The notes: a model not told the origin generated them from the letters alone. A stretch of 64,000 nucleotides of DNA from Mesorhizobium sp. M2D.F.Ca.ET.226.01.1.1 (GCF_004022705.2 NZ_RZOY02000003.1:478029-542028), one strand, 5' to 3'. Positions 1-8,492 are shown, counted from the first letter of the stretch. Numbers and translations: made by a program.

Positions 1-29
1 AGGAAGGCAGCCGCTTCGACGAACTGTAA
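1..29 (+). CDS. Possible 3' end of a gene cut by the window edge
   Basis: The reading frame that starts at base 3 runs without a stop to TAA at 27-29 and would end in EGSRFDEL. It faces the metallophosphoesterase gene on the other strand, so a convergent gene end is plausible. Eight codons are too few to name a product or to be sure that it is coding. Confidence 0.25.
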
Positions 30-41
30 AGAGCGGCCCGT

Positions 42-791
42 TCAGATTTCCAGCAGCGCGTAGGGACGGCCGCTCGGCTTCGTAATGTGCATGGCGACAT
101 TGTAGACTTTGGCGCCGCCGGGGGTCTGGCCTTCGAAGGTGCCTCGATGGGCATGGCCGTGCACGACCGCGCTCACCTTGAACCGGTCGATCGTTTCCGC
201 AAGCCGGGATGATCCGAGGAATGGGAAGATTTCCGGCGGCTCGCCGGCGACCGTCTCCGCGATCGGCGCATAGTGCAGCACCACCAGCGTGCGCTTGGCG
301 CGGACCTGCCGCATGGCGTTCTCGAGCCGCATGGCCTCGCTGACGCTCTCGGCCACCATGGCCTTGATCGCCGGCTCGCCGAAAGAGCCAAGCATTCTCG
401 GGCCGAAGCCGCCGACAAAACCCTTGACCCCGACAAAGCCGACATCCATGAGCTCCGTCGCTTGCCCGTCCAGGAGATGGACACCGGCGTGACGGAGTGT
501 CGCCGCGACCTGGTCGACGCAGCCGGATTCGTAATCGTGGTTGCCGAGCACCGCGACCACCGGAATCGAGCAGGCGCGCAAATCCTCTGCGAGAAGCTCG
601 GCCTCCTTCGGCTTGCCGAGGTTGGTGAGGTCTCCGGTGAGCACCAGGACGTCTGCTTCGCGAGAAACCTCGCCGAACAGGTCGCGGTAGGAAGGTTGCG
701 CATCTTCCTGAACATGCAGATCGCCCATCGCGGCGATCTTGACCTTGCCGTTGCCGTTCGTTTTGCGGTCCGTCTTGTTCTGTTCAGCCAT
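42..791 (-). CDS. Metallophosphoesterase (calcineurin-like)
   Basis: A protein of 249 residues that should hydrolyse a phosphoester with a two-metal centre; the substrate is not evident. The ordered metal-ligand motifs are all visible: GDLHV near the N-terminus, TGDLTN, GNHD, a histidine in VLHYAP and GHAH near the C-terminus. No signal peptide is seen, so it is probably cytosolic. The ATG at 791 overlaps the stop of the upstream nucleotidyltransferase by 8 bases, which implies translational coupling. An in-frame ATG at 806 is a less likely start. Transcription probably comes from the stress-type promoter at 1635-1659. Confidence 0.9.
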   Translation of the reverse strand: MAEQNKTDRKTNGNGKVKIAAMGDLHVQEDAQPSYRDLFGEVSREADVLVLTGDLTNLGKPKEAELLAEDLRACSIPVVAVLGNHDYESGCVDQVAATLRHAGVHLLDGQATELMDVGFVGVKGFVGGFGPRMLGSFGEPAIKAMVAESVSEAMRLENAMRQVRAKRTLVVLHYAPIAETVAGEPPEIFPFLGSSRLAETIDRFKVSAVVHGHAHRGTFEGQTPGGAKVYNVAMHITKPSGRPYALLEI

Positions 792-1590
792 CGCGGAATT
801 CTCCAACGCCGCCGACGCCTGCGAAGCCCCATTCCTTGACGTCGATTTCGTAGTCGACCTGCGACAAAAGCCGGCCGCGGCAGATCTTCATCCGCGGCGC
901 AGGCAGTTGCCGCTGCCTGGCGAGCCGGTCGAGCAGATTGTCAAGCAGCCAGTCGGGGATGTGGTCACGCTCGCTGGGATAGATCCATCTGAAATTCAGT
1001 AACTGCATCAGGAGCACCTCCCAGTGGGTGTCGAGATAGGACAGCAATCTTTGCCAGTCGATCTCCTCATGCGCTTTTAGAATCATATGGGCGATGTCGG
1101 CGCCGTCATGCCGGCCCCTGTCCTGGATGAAGCATTTCGACCAGATAAGCTCGGTCGGACCGATGATCCTGACCCGGCTGCCAAGCAGCTCGACCTGGCG
1201 GGCATGCTCCAGCCACTGATCCTCGACCTGCATGGTCCCATTGGCGGAAGCAAAGATCACGTCGAAGAAATGCGGGCCCTCGAAGACCTTGCCCAGCCAG
1301 CGGTCGTCCTCGATCTCGACAGCGTAGCCGATATCCTTGAAATGGGTGAGGATGCGTGGGCAGTCGCCGGGCTTGCAGAAGATGTCGAGGTCCTTGGTCT
1401 GGCGCACGACGCCCGTATAGGCGCTGACGGCGTAGGTCCCGGCAACCAGAAACGGAATGTCGGTGGCTGCGAGCTCGCGGATCGCATGCGTGTAGAACGC
1501 TTCCGCCTCCGCGCTCTTCAGCGTCGGCTCCGCCTTTGCATCGATAACCGGCAGCGTCGCCAGCACTCCCGGCAACTCGTCATTGGCCAT
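784..1590 (-). CDS. Nucleotidyltransferase-fold protein
   Basis: A protein of 268 residues with a minimal nucleotidyltransferase core: AGTYAVSAYTG followed by TKDLDIF, the pattern that places two acidic metal ligands after a helix in this superfamily. Related proteins are usually annotated only as nucleotidyltransferase, and the acceptor is unknown. ATG at 1590 has GGAG nine bases upstream; a TTG at 1593 is the alternative. It is the first gene of a two-gene unit with the metallophosphoesterase, an enzyme pair that could add and remove a phosphate-linked group, although that link is inference. Confidence 0.75.
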   Translation of the reverse strand: MANDELPGVLATLPVIDAKAEPTLKSAEAEAFYTHAIRELAATDIPFLVAGTYAVSAYTGVVRQTKDLDIFCKPGDCPRILTHFKDIGYAVEIEDDRWLGKVFEGPHFFDVIFASANGTMQVEDQWLEHARQVELLGSRVRIIGPTELIWSKCFIQDRGRHDGADIAHMILKAHEEIDWQRLLSYLDTHWEVLLMQLLNFRWIYPSERDHIPDWLLDNLLDRLARQRQLPAPRMKICRGRLLSQVDYEIDVKEWGFAGVGGVGEFRDG

Positions 1591-1634
1591 CAACCGTTGC
1601 TCCGGCTTTCGATCGTCATTCCCATGTTTCGATA

Positions 1635-1659
1635 AACAGCGGTAATCCGGCGTTGTTCC
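1635..1659 (-). promoter_or_regulatory. Sigma-EcfG-type promoter
   Basis: On the minus strand GGAAC (1655-1659) is followed after 16 bases by TGTT (1635-1638). It lies about 45 bases before the nucleotidyltransferase start. Confidence 0.7.
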
Positions 1660-1707
1660 GCGCTCTACGTCACGCTTTTTGTGACGAGCTTCGCCAGAAC
1701 GGAGGCG

Positions 1708-1869
1708 CTAGTCGCCTTCCTCTCGGTACAGGCGTTCGGTTGCGCGGTCGCTCTCGCGCCGCTCCGCCGGTCCGCGGCGACGGCGGGTGAGGAGAACGTA
1801 GACGATCACGAGCAAGAGAATGAGCGGACCGCCCGCGACGACGATGAACCACAAGACGGTGCCTGACAT
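1708..1869 (-). CDS. Small single-pass membrane protein (53 aa)
   Basis: The start at 1869 has GGAAGGA seven or so bases upstream. Residues 5-27 form one hydrophobic helix (VLWFIVVAGGPLILLLVIVY), followed by an arginine-rich cytoplasmic tail ending in TERLYREEGD. The topology is therefore N-out or N-embedded with a positively charged tail inside. Small proteins of this shape are common in rhizobial stress regulons, but no function is known to me. It has its own stress-type promoter at 1930-1954. Confidence 0.75.
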   Translation of the reverse strand: MSGTVLWFIVVAGGPLILLLVIVYVLLTRRRRGPAERRESDRATERLYREEGD

Positions 1870-1929
1870 TGATCTTCCTTCCCGGATCGAAGGCTATGCT
1901 CCCGCAAGCAGAGGCGCCGGTGGTGCGCT

Positions 1930-1954
1930 AACCGGTGAAAGGGTCAAATGTTCC
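1930..1954 (-). promoter_or_regulatory. Sigma-EcfG-type promoter
   Basis: Minus-strand GGAAC (1950-1954), 16-base spacer, GGTT (1930-1933), about 60 bases before the 53-residue membrane protein. Confidence 0.7.
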
Positions 1955-2052
1955 GCAGTCGGAACGGCGTTACGGGGTTTTCGGCGGCTTGGGTTGGATC
2001 GGCAAGCCGTATTGACCAAGCTCGGAACCCTGACGCCGTGTTCTGCGGCGCT

Positions 2053-2077
2053 GGAACATAGTGGCGGCGCAAGGGTT
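2053..2077 (+). promoter_or_regulatory. Sigma-EcfG-type promoter
   Basis: GGAAC (2053-2057), 16 bases, GGTT (2074-2077), reading toward the cyclotransferase gene 54 bases downstream. Confidence 0.65.
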
Positions 2078-2130
2078 GGAAATCAAAGCAAGATCAAGCC
2101 GAGTCCCACCGTCAAAACCCGTTATTGAGA

Positions 2131-2592
2131 ATGTCGAAGCGACCATTGGCTGAGAACGTGTTCGTGTTCGGCACTTTGAAAAGAGGCTTTCCGCTCCACG
2201 ATGAAGGCCTGTCCGGTGCGCGATTTATCGGTCCCTACCGGACCAAAAAGCGATATCCGATGCTGATCGCAGGGTCACGCTTCGCCCCGATGATGTTCAA
2301 CGAGCCCGGAAGCGGTCTTCATGTCAGCGGCGAGCTTTATACCTTGGATGAAGGCGCTCTGGCGAAGCTCGATCGCATCGAGTCAATCGGCAAGCCCGGG
2401 AACTTTCGCATTCTGATTGAGATCGAACCTTTCGCGGACGGGCCAGGCACGCTGGCGCATGCCTACATGAAGTCTCGCAGCCTTGCTGATCCCATCCACT
2501 CCGGATTGCTCGATCGCTATGAGGATCGACGTTTCACCGAGGGGATTCTGTCGCCTGCAAGGCAAACGCCCGGTCCGCGACGTCCTGCGTGA
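2131..2592 (+). CDS. Gamma-glutamylcyclotransferase-like (AIG2 family) protein
   Basis: A protein of 153 residues. The N-terminal VFVFGTLKRG is the substrate-binding loop signature of the gamma-glutamylcyclotransferase/AIG2 fold, and GELYTLDE followed by KLDRIES supplies the region of the usual catalytic glutamate. Family members release 5-oxoproline from gamma-glutamyl amino acids or glutathione fragments, but many AIG2-like proteins have no proven substrate. ATG at 2131 follows only a weak GAGA; a TTG at 2125 is the alternative. It stands alone behind a stress-type promoter. Confidence 0.75.
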   Translation: MSKRPLAENVFVFGTLKRGFPLHDEGLSGARFIGPYRTKKRYPMLIAGSRFAPMMFNEPGSGLHVSGELYTLDEGALAKLDRIESIGKPGNFRILIEIEPFADGPGTLAHAYMKSRSLADPIHSGLLDRYEDRRFTEGILSPARQTPGPRRPA

Positions 2593-2916
2593 CACAGGAA
2601 TGCAGGCCGGGCCCAGCCTAGGTGAGAGCACAGGAAAGGCGCCACGTGTGGCGCGCCAGGCTTTCGTCGCCGCCGCAAAAGATCCAAGGATTTTCCTCGG
2701 CGACCAGACCTGAGGTGGCGCTATTTCCGCCTGGCAATTGCTCGCCACGCCTTAAGCGTCCACGGCGCATCGCTCTTCGCCGGCAGCGCTACCCGGCCGC
2801 CGGCCGCGTCCTCTGTATCTAAGTCCAAGCGGTCATCAACTTTGGTTCGGCTGCACGTGAGGTTGAACTTTCCGGCCGGCGCAACGTTGGTGTGGCTGCA
2901 GCAGAGAGGACTTGCG
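2593..2916 (+). other. Intergenic stretch without a supported gene
   Basis: I see no ORF with a ribosome binding site here. The only notable element is the 16-bp perfect palindrome at 2639-2654. Confidence 0.5.
2639..2654. repeat. 16-bp perfect palindrome, copy 1
   Basis: GCGCCACGTGTGGCGC is self-complementary and differs only in its central two bases from a second copy at 19112-19127. It could be an operator or an RNA stem; its position after a gene end gives no further clue. Confidence 0.5.
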
Positions 2917-3120
2917 ATGAAGCCTATCGGGGATTGGAAGGACGCCTACGACCCGCAAATCTTTGCGGACAAATACGGCATCACCCTACAGCAGGCCAGG
3001 GCAGTCATCAGTTCCAACGGACCATCAAGGCATGGCTGCGATGTGGGGGCGATTGCATTCATCAGAGCTCTGGCGATGCGGGACGGCAGGCAGCCGTCGC
3101 GCCACCGTTCAAAAGCTTAG
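2917..3120 (+). CDS. Small DUF3606-like protein (67 aa)
   Basis: ATG at 2917 has AGAGAGGA seven bases upstream, which decides against the longer GTG start. The protein reads as a compact helical domain (KYGITLQQARAVISSNG) followed by a basic tail. The pattern resembles small DUF3606-type proteins widespread in rhizobia, whose function is unknown. No stress-type promoter was found upstream. Confidence 0.65.
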   Translation: MKPIGDWKDAYDPQIFADKYGITLQQARAVISSNGPSRHGCDVGAIAFIRALAMRDGRQPSRHRSKA

Positions 3121-3138
3121 ATCTGGAAATCCTAAGGG

Positions 3139-3175
3139 AACCGCAGTGGCCAAAAAAAGCGCTGGCGGTTTTGTG
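3139..3175 (+). terminator. Possible rho-independent terminator
   Basis: The arms AACCGC and GCGGTT, with a CAG/CTG extension interrupted by one bulge, enclose an A-rich loop and are followed by TTTTGTG. It lies just after the DUF3606-like gene. The bulged stem makes it weak. Confidence 0.35.
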
Positions 3176-3366
3176 TTCCTCGTGAACGGCCACCCGCTAT
3201 TGAGCTTCAGCGGCCCCAGCTGCGCGGTAGGCTTTTTCTCTCGCATCGCTCCGTGGCCACCCACCCGAAAGAATCTCCACCTGCCTCACATGCGTTAATG
3301 CGCGACCGCGGAACCGGCGCAATCATCTTCGGCAAGAAACAAAGCTCGGCTTAGGGAGGTTGCGGC

Positions 3367-3585
3367 GTGATCAAATATCATCCTGTTCGTCTGAACGAAC
3401 TTATCGACCACTATATGGAAACGCGTTCCCCTCACCGATCTCCGGTGTCTGTGGCCGCGGCCACGAGGGCCATCTTGACCGTCATGCCAGATTGTTCGGT
3501 TGAAAGCCCTCAATTGAGCAACATGATCGCGCGATCGGCGGTCAAGCACGGCCATGCCGTGAGCTTCGATTTGATGACCGTCTAG
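3367..3585 (+). CDS. Conserved rhizobial hypothetical protein (72 aa)
   Basis: GTG at 3367 is preceded by an AGGGAGG site at 3354-3360, the strongest initiation signal nearby. The protein starts with KYHPVRLNELIDHYMETR and has a second helical part containing ATRAILTVMP and SAVKHGHAVSFD. I recall near relatives of similar length in Mesorhizobium with no assigned role. It is convergent with the receiver protein gene, with only seven bases between the two stops. Confidence 0.65.
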   Translation: MIKYHPVRLNELIDHYMETRSPHRSPVSVAAATRAILTVMPDCSVESPQLSNMIARSAVKHGHAVSFDLMTV

Positions 3586-3592
3586 TCTGGTA

Positions 3593-3979
3593 TCAACCAC
3601 TATCGATTGGCAGCGGCTTGCGCGTCATCTCCAGAAGGTGGCGCGCCAGTTCCGTTGCGTCGCAAGGTTTTTCGAACCTGCGAATCTCAGCAAAGCGCGG
3701 GGGAATGGTGGCGGCGTCGTAGCCGGTCGCGAACACGAATGGAATCCGCCTGTCCACGAGTGCGTCCGCCACGGCAAAGTCGATGGCGCCAGCCAGATCG
3801 AGGTCAAGTATGGCGGCATCGACGCAATCCAGGTCAAGGGAATTCAGGGCCTGATCGCTGGTCGCGAAGGGACCGATGACCGTCAGACCAAGCCCCGAGA
3901 CGGCTTTTGTGATATCTTCAGCCAGAAAATACTCGTCTTCCATCACCAAAACACGAGCGCCGGCGACTTTCTCGTCCAT
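3593..3979 (-). CDS. Single-domain response regulator
   Basis: A protein of 128 residues made of one receiver domain: acidic pair in VMEDE, phosphoacceptor Asp59 in AILDLDL, switch residue in FATGY and the conserved lysine in FEKP. There is no output domain, so it probably acts as a phosphate sink or in a relay. HWE-kinase partners are typical for this receiver type (FATGYD motif), and an HWE kinase is encoded 0.85 kb away. The start at 3979 is chosen because GGGAGG precedes it; an upstream ATG at 4003 lacks such a site. It is divergent from the Crp/Fnr gene. Confidence 0.85.
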   Translation of the reverse strand: MDEKVAGARVLVMEDEYFLAEDITKAVSGLGLTVIGPFATSDQALNSLDLDCVDAAILDLDLAGAIDFAVADALVDRRIPFVFATGYDAATIPPRFAEIRRFEKPCDATELARHLLEMTRKPLPIDSG

Positions 3980-4028
3980 GGCAAGCCTCCCGAAGGCAGC
4001 CATTTGAAACGTCTTACGCAGTCCTACA

Positions 4029-4042
4029 TTAACATAGGTAAG
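4029..4042. promoter_or_regulatory. Candidate operator TTAAC-N4-GTAAG
   Basis: This imperfect inverted repeat lies in the 109-base divergent gap between the receiver protein and the Crp/Fnr gene. Related copies occur at 13366-13379 and 47103-47116. The regulator is unknown. Confidence 0.35.
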
Positions 4043-4088
4043 GTCGCTGCCGCATCATTATGTGTATCACCGGGTCAAGAGGACTGGG

Positions 4089-4832
4089 ATGAGGCGACCT
4101 CTGATCCGCAAGCTTGAGAAATTCACGCGGCTTTCGCAGGCCGATAAGGAGATGCTGGTCAGAATTGCGGCGCACCGTGTCCGGCGCTTCGCCGCGCGAG
4201 AAGACATCATCCACGAAGGCGAGAAGCCTGAATTCATCAATCTCATCAACGAGGGCTGGGCCTGCCGCTATAAGACCCTCGAAGACGGACGCCGGCAGAT
4301 CATTGCTTTCTTCCTCCCCGGCGATCTGTGCGATCTCAACGTCTTCATCCTCAAGGAAATGGACCATTCGATCGGCGCGATCACGCCGGTCTCGGTCTCG
4401 GAGATTTCGCGCGCTGCCTTCGACGAGATGATGATCGGGCACCCGCGCATCACTCAGGCGCTGTGGTGGGAGACGCTGGTCGCGGCGGCGATCCAGCGCG
4501 AGTGGACGGTCAACCTCGGCCAGCGCGATGCGCTCGAGCGGATGGCGCATCTGTTGTGCGAGCTGTTCATCCGGCTGGAGGCCGCCGGCTGCACAAGCGA
4601 CAGCAGTTGCGAATTTCCGTTGACGCAGACGGAACTGGGCGAAACGCTGGGCATGTCGACGGTTCACGTCAATCGTACGCTGCAGGAGCTGCGCGGTTCG
4701 AACCTCATTGTGCTGAAGGACAGGACACTGACCATTCCCAATCTCCAGGCATTGCAGGACGTCGCGCTGTTCAATCCCAATTATCTGCATCTCGATCGCG
4801 AGGGCAGGCATCTCGATGCCAACGAGGAGTGA
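4089..4832 (+). CDS. Crp/Fnr family transcription regulator
   Basis: A protein of 247 residues with an N-terminal cyclic-nucleotide-binding-type beta barrel (about residues 10-130, including RRQIIAFFLPGDLCDL) and a C-terminal winged helix (TELGETLGMSTVHVNRTLQELR). There is no N-terminal cysteine cluster, so iron-sulfur oxygen sensing like FNR is unlikely. ATG at 4089 follows AGAGGA and is preferred to 4062. The stop overlaps the start of the HWE kinase (TGATG), so the two are one operon and probably one signalling unit. Confidence 0.88.
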   Translation: MRRPLIRKLEKFTRLSQADKEMLVRIAAHRVRRFAAREDIIHEGEKPEFINLINEGWACRYKTLEDGRRQIIAFFLPGDLCDLNVFILKEMDHSIGAITPVSVSEISRAAFDEMMIGHPRITQALWWETLVAAAIQREWTVNLGQRDALERMAHLLCELFIRLEAAGCTSDSSCEFPLTQTELGETLGMSTVHVNRTLQELRGSNLIVLKDRTLTIPNLQALQDVALFNPNYLHLDREGRHLDANEE

Positions 4833-5914
4833 TGTCCAAGGGCCCGCCCAACAAGCCGCTTGAACCCGGTCTGGCAGATGTCAAAGCAGCACTGCACGGG
4901 CGCGCGCGTGCCGAGGACCACCTGAGCGAAAGCGAAGAGGTCCTGCGCGGTTTCGCGGACGCCACTTCCGACGTGCTCTGGGTCCGCAATGCAGACACGC
5001 TGCAGTGGGAATTTCTGGCGCCCGCCTTCGGCGCCATTTACGGGATGAGCCGCCAAAAGGCCTTGGCCGGCGACAACTTCGCCACCTGGATCGACCTTAT
5101 CGTGCCCGAGGATCGCGAGCATGTGCTGGGCCAGATCGAGTGCATACGCGACGGCGAACGCGCAACCTTCGAATACCGAATATGCCGGCCGGCCGACAAC
5201 GAGATACGCTGGCTGCGCGATTCCGGCTTTCCGATGCGCGATGCGGCGGGAAAGGTCGCTCATATCGGTGGCGTCGGCCAGGACATCACGCGCCAGAAAC
5301 AAGCCGAGGAACAGCAGCAGGCTCGCTTCGCCGGATTGCAGCATCATACGCGCAACACGCTGGCCGTGATCCGGTCGATCGTGCGGCGTACGATGGAGAA
5401 AAGCGAATCCTTGGAGGAAGCCGCGGCTCACCTGGAAGGTCGCATCAACGCTTTCGCCCGCGTGCAGGTGGCGATCACACGCCACCCGTCGATCGAGATC
5501 AACCTGGCATCGATAGCCGCCGACGAATTGCTCGCCGCCGGGGGCCGCGAGGGCGACAACCTGACGATCGAGGGCCCGCCGTTGGCGCTCGCCCCCAAGG
5601 CCGCCGAGACGATCGGCCTGGCTATCCACGAATTGGCAACGAACGCGTTGAAATACGGCGCGCTTGCAAGCTCGAGCCGGAGTGGCCGCATCGATATCGA
5701 ATGGCGTTTGGAGGAAGATCTGCTTCGCTTCGTATGGGCTGAGAGCGGTGTTGACGATCTGAAACAGACCGAACGGCGCGGCTTCGGATTCGAGGTGCTC
5801 GAGCGGACCTTACCTTATGAGCTCGGAGCGACGGTGGAGTTGCGGTTCGCTCCGAGCGGTCTCAATTTCACGGCTGCCATCCCGCTTCGCGCCCTTATCC
5901 CTCGGCAGCGGTAA
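4832..5914 (+). CDS. PAS-HWE sensor histidine kinase
   Basis: A protein of 360 residues without membrane segments. A PAS domain spans about residues 36-155 (ending in GVGQDITRQK). The kinase part begins with QHHTRNTLAVI, where His171 is the likely phosphorylated residue, and has the N-box HELATNALKYGAL and the WAE triplet that define HWE kinases. In rhizobia HWE and HisKA_2 kinases commonly feed PhyR of the general stress response or single-domain receivers, so the receivers in this window (3593, 20535, 24233) are candidate partners. It is translationally coupled to the Crp/Fnr gene. Confidence 0.88.
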   Translation: MSKGPPNKPLEPGLADVKAALHGRARAEDHLSESEEVLRGFADATSDVLWVRNADTLQWEFLAPAFGAIYGMSRQKALAGDNFATWIDLIVPEDREHVLGQIECIRDGERATFEYRICRPADNEIRWLRDSGFPMRDAAGKVAHIGGVGQDITRQKQAEEQQQARFAGLQHHTRNTLAVIRSIVRRTMEKSESLEEAAAHLEGRINAFARVQVAITRHPSIEINLASIAADELLAAGGREGDNLTIEGPPLALAPKAAETIGLAIHELATNALKYGALASSSRSGRIDIEWRLEEDLLRFVWAESGVDDLKQTERRGFGFEVLERTLPYELGATVELRFAPSGLNFTAAIPLRALIPRQR

Positions 5915-5962
5915 GCGACCGGGAATGGGCAATTGCGGCGCAATTAAACGTCGCAGTGAGTG

Positions 5963-6874
5963 TCAGTTGCTCCGCAAATAGCCCGCCTCGTCCTCGTCTC
6001 TTTGGCGGCCCCCAAGCACTCCGGCGACTGCAGCGATGAACGCGCCGATCACCAGCGACAGCGCGCCAACCAGTGCAGCGGTAGCGCTCGCCTTGCGAGC
6101 TTTGTCGGCGGCGGCCTTGGCTTTGTTCTTGGCATCCTCGACCTGCGCCAGAACCTGGTCGACCCGCTTCTGCGCCTCAGCCTGAGGGAGGCCCGTGCGG
6201 GATGCCACGAGTTGGGCAAGATACGCCTTGTCTTCCGGGCTCATTTCGCCGTTCGCAGCGCTGATTGTCAGTATGCGTGCTGCCTGCGCTACGGTGTCCG
6301 CGTTGTTCTGGGGCGTCGTCGCCGCAGGTGCGGGAGCAGCTGCGTTGCCTGCCGGCCGGAAGAGCGCGTCCACGAAATAGCCGGCGAGATCATTGGCGGA
6401 CGGCGTTCGCGCCGACGACGCTTGCGAAGCCGCACCGGCTGCAGCGCCGCTTAGCAAGCCGGTCGTCGCCTGGGCGCCTGTCCCGGCAATTCCGGACACC
6501 GCCGAGCCGAGGACCGTAGCCACCAGCAGCGTGGCCAGAGCCCAGGCCAGGAATCCATGCGCGGTGTCGCGGAAATACACCTCGTCGGTGTGGACGTTGA
6601 CCCACTTCGTGCGAAGCCGCCCGGCGACGTAGCCGCCCAATGCGGACGACAGCCACTGCACGATGACGAGCCAAACCGCGGTCGACACCGCAAACGTCGT
6701 CAGGGACGGGCTTCCCCATGGCGGCATCATCGCCAAACCGAGTCCGGAACCGACAAGCATGAGGATGACGGTTAAAGTGGCTGCCGCGAAAGCGCCGGCC
6801 ACGATCGGTCCCCAATTGACGGCGGAGGATGATGTCTCAATCGTTGCGGGTTGGTCCGCCGTGGAAAAGGTCAT
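5963..6874 (-). CDS. Conserved membrane protein with glycine-rich helices
   Basis: A protein of 303 residues. Three hydrophobic segments lie in the first 140 residues (around 20-45, 58-82 and 107-133) and one near the C-terminus (about 268-292). A charged coiled segment with KAKAAADKARK precedes the last helix. Rhizobial relatives are sometimes labelled PhnA-like, for which I see no support. TTAGGAG precedes the ATG and overlaps the stop region of the upstream 25-residue gene, so the two form an operon. Confidence 0.75.
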   Translation of the reverse strand: MTFSTADQPATIETSSSAVNWGPIVAGAFAAATLTVILMLVGSGLGLAMMPPWGSPSLTTFAVSTAVWLVIVQWLSSALGGYVAGRLRTKWVNVHTDEVYFRDTAHGFLAWALATLLVATVLGSAVSGIAGTGAQATTGLLSGAAAGAASQASSARTPSANDLAGYFVDALFRPAGNAAAPAPAATTPQNNADTVAQAARILTISAANGEMSPEDKAYLAQLVASRTGLPQAEAQKRVDQVLAQVEDAKNKAKAAADKARKASATAALVGALSLVIGAFIAAVAGVLGGRQRDEDEAGYLRSN

Positions 6875-6883
6875 CGTCGGCTC

Positions 6884-6961
6884 CTAACGTGCAAAAAGCA
6901 TCAAAAGGATGATGATCGGAATTGGAACGCCGAGCAGCCAGAGCAGAATACCTCGTCCCAT
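6884..6961 (-). CDS. 25-residue hydrophobic membrane peptide
   Basis: The ATG at 6961 has a full AGGAGG at 6966-6971. The product is almost entirely one membrane helix (GILLWLLGVPIPIIILLMLF) closed by AR. Its TAG is nine bases before the next start. I recall near-identical micropeptides in other Rhizobiales. A degenerate stress-type promoter (GGAAC-N16-AATT, 7000-7024) lies about 40 bases upstream. Confidence 0.75.
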   Translation of the reverse strand: MGRGILLWLLGVPIPIIILLMLFAR

Positions 6962-7108
6962 TTCGTCCTCCTATAAGTAGTGTTCGAATGCTTGGATTTA
7001 ATTCCTGGATCTCGCTTTCGTTCCGTCCGAACTACTTCTTTCAATCAGCTGTTTAAACTCAGGACATGACGCGAGCGCCATTACGGCCCGCCAACCTTGG
7101 ACCCACGG

Positions 7109-7145
7109 AAGGCTCGCCCGCAAAGGGGATGAACGGGCGAGCCTT
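7109..7145. terminator. 12-bp perfect hairpin, probable terminator
   Basis: AAGGCTCGCCCG (7109-7120) pairs perfectly with 7134-7145 around a 13-base loop. It follows the cysteine hydrolase gene on the minus strand. The thymine tract is short on both strands. The rest of 6962-7272 shows no supported gene. Confidence 0.6.
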
Positions 7146-7272
7146 TCGATGGGACTCCTGACGCCCAAGACGGCGCATTCGGGACGCAGAACGCGCCGCC
7201 ACCAACCGAACTGAGATTGCGGCGAGATGTTCCGAAAGACAGGAGCCAGCTATTCGGGCGCCGCCTCCCCTA

Positions 7273-7875
7273 CTATCGCCAGCATTCGAGGATGGCCTCA
7301 ACCGGCGCTACCTCGACATGGTGGGAGTACCGCTTGGTGAAGAGCTTCAGGATGTTCTCATAGGCCTCATCGGAGGCGCTGCAGATAGCGTCCTCCGCGA
7401 GGATCGTTCGATAGCCCAGATCGATAGATCCGAGCAGAGTCGCCAAAACGCACATATCGGCTTCACCGCCGCTGACGATCACTTCCTCGACGCCTTCGGA
7501 CTGAAGCACGCCAGCCATTTCGCCGCTCAGCCACGGGGAATAGATCGGCTTGTCGAACACGCGCGCCGGTGGGACATGGACGGCAAGCTCGGGGAGAAGT
7601 TCGACCACCTCCTTGCCCGCCCTTGCGATTGTCATGTCCGCCCAATGCTCATAATATTGTCTCCATCGGCCGTGGCCCTCGCCCGGATTCCGCGCGGGGA
7701 TGAACCTGGTGAAGATGGTGGCTTCGGGTCGCTTGCGGACCAGCCTCTGAACTTGTGGCAGGATCACGGGCAGCCATTCGACCGCCCAAGGCATGGGCGG
7801 CATGAACATCTGCTGCATATCCACGCAAATGTGGACGGCTTTCGCCGAGATCGGTGAGAGCGCGCTCAAGGCCAT
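7273..7875 (-). CDS. Isochorismatase-family cysteine hydrolase
   Basis: A protein of 200 residues with the Asp-Lys-Cys triad of the family: Asp19 in CVDMQQMF, Lys109 in FDKPIYS and Cys142 in GGEADMCVLATL. Members hydrolyse amides or vinyl ethers (nicotinamidase, isochorismatase, ureidoglycolate-type substrates); the substrate here is not deducible. The ATG overlaps the stop of the preceding small gene (TGATG) and has no good ribosome site of its own, so translation is probably coupled. Confidence 0.85.
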   Translation of the reverse strand: MALSALSPISAKAVHICVDMQQMFMPPMPWAVEWLPVILPQVQRLVRKRPEATIFTRFIPARNPGEGHGRWRQYYEHWADMTIARAGKEVVELLPELAVHVPPARVFDKPIYSPWLSGEMAGVLQSEGVEEVIVSGGEADMCVLATLLGSIDLGYRTILAEDAICSASDEAYENILKLFTKRYSHHVEVAPVEAILECWR

Positions 7876-8090
7876 CACACCGCGGCGCGCTCGATATTGC
7901 CAGATGCAGTTCGCGTGTCGAATTCCTGTGTCAGGCTGGACTCTTTGATGCGACATGCCAGGGCACGCATTGCGCGTGCGACCGGATACATCTTGATGCG
8001 TTCGAACTCCCTCGCTTGCGCCTCGGCGAGGGCCGCGCATCGTTCGCGTTCGGCGATTTCAGGACAAAGATTTTCGGCAGTGTATTCCAT
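7875..8090 (-). CDS. Small helical hypothetical protein (71 aa)
   Basis: ATG at 8090 follows GGAG by nine bases, which favours it over the ATG at 8105. The protein is charged and helical (ERCAALAEAQAREFERIK, then ARAMRALACRIKES) with no membrane segment. It is the first gene of a unit with the cysteine hydrolase and sits about 33 bases behind a stress-type promoter. Confidence 0.65.
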   Translation of the reverse strand: MEYTAENLCPEIAERERCAALAEAQAREFERIKMYPVARAMRALACRIKESSLTQEFDTRTASGNIERAAV

Positions 8091-8122
8091 GTTGGATTTC
8101 TCCATCGCGTTGTCTGCCGCTA

Positions 8123-8147
8123 AACTCCGATTAAAGTCCTCCGTTCC
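8123..8147 (-). promoter_or_regulatory. Sigma-EcfG-type promoter
   Basis: Minus-strand GGAAC (8143-8147), 16 bases, AGTT (8123-8126), in front of the 71-residue protein and the cysteine hydrolase. Confidence 0.7.
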
Positions 8148-8492
8148 ATCAAGGTAAGCGCTTGCCGTGCTTTTCGAAAAGCGCTCGCGCTGGCCGGCCT
8201 CGATTTGACAAGACACAATAACAAATGATGTTTTTTGGCCGTTCCTCGGCAAAATTTCTTTGAACGTTTCGCCCACTACAAGGTTTGTTGCCATTACCGG
8301 CATCGTCAAGAAGGGCGAGATCGTGGACGAGGATAAGCCGACCCTCGCTCTCCAATTTCGCCTGAGCCAGAGCCACGTAGTGGCCGACGCTGCCTGATTT
8401 GCCGTCCAGGCACCTTCGTGCCGAGCGGATTCAACCCAAATCCGCCCGGCCGGCCGGGCGATTCTATCGGGCCAAGGAAACGAAGTCCTTGG

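Noticed and set aside
3310..3335. GGAAC upstream of the 72-residue protein
   Set aside because: Neither a 16- nor a 17-base spacer leads to a GTT or TT, so it is not counted as a stress promoter.
7059..7301. An 80-codon minus-strand frame between the 25-residue peptide and the cysteine hydrolase
   Set aside because: It runs through the 12-bp hairpin, overlaps the end of the hydrolase gene and lacks a ribosome site.
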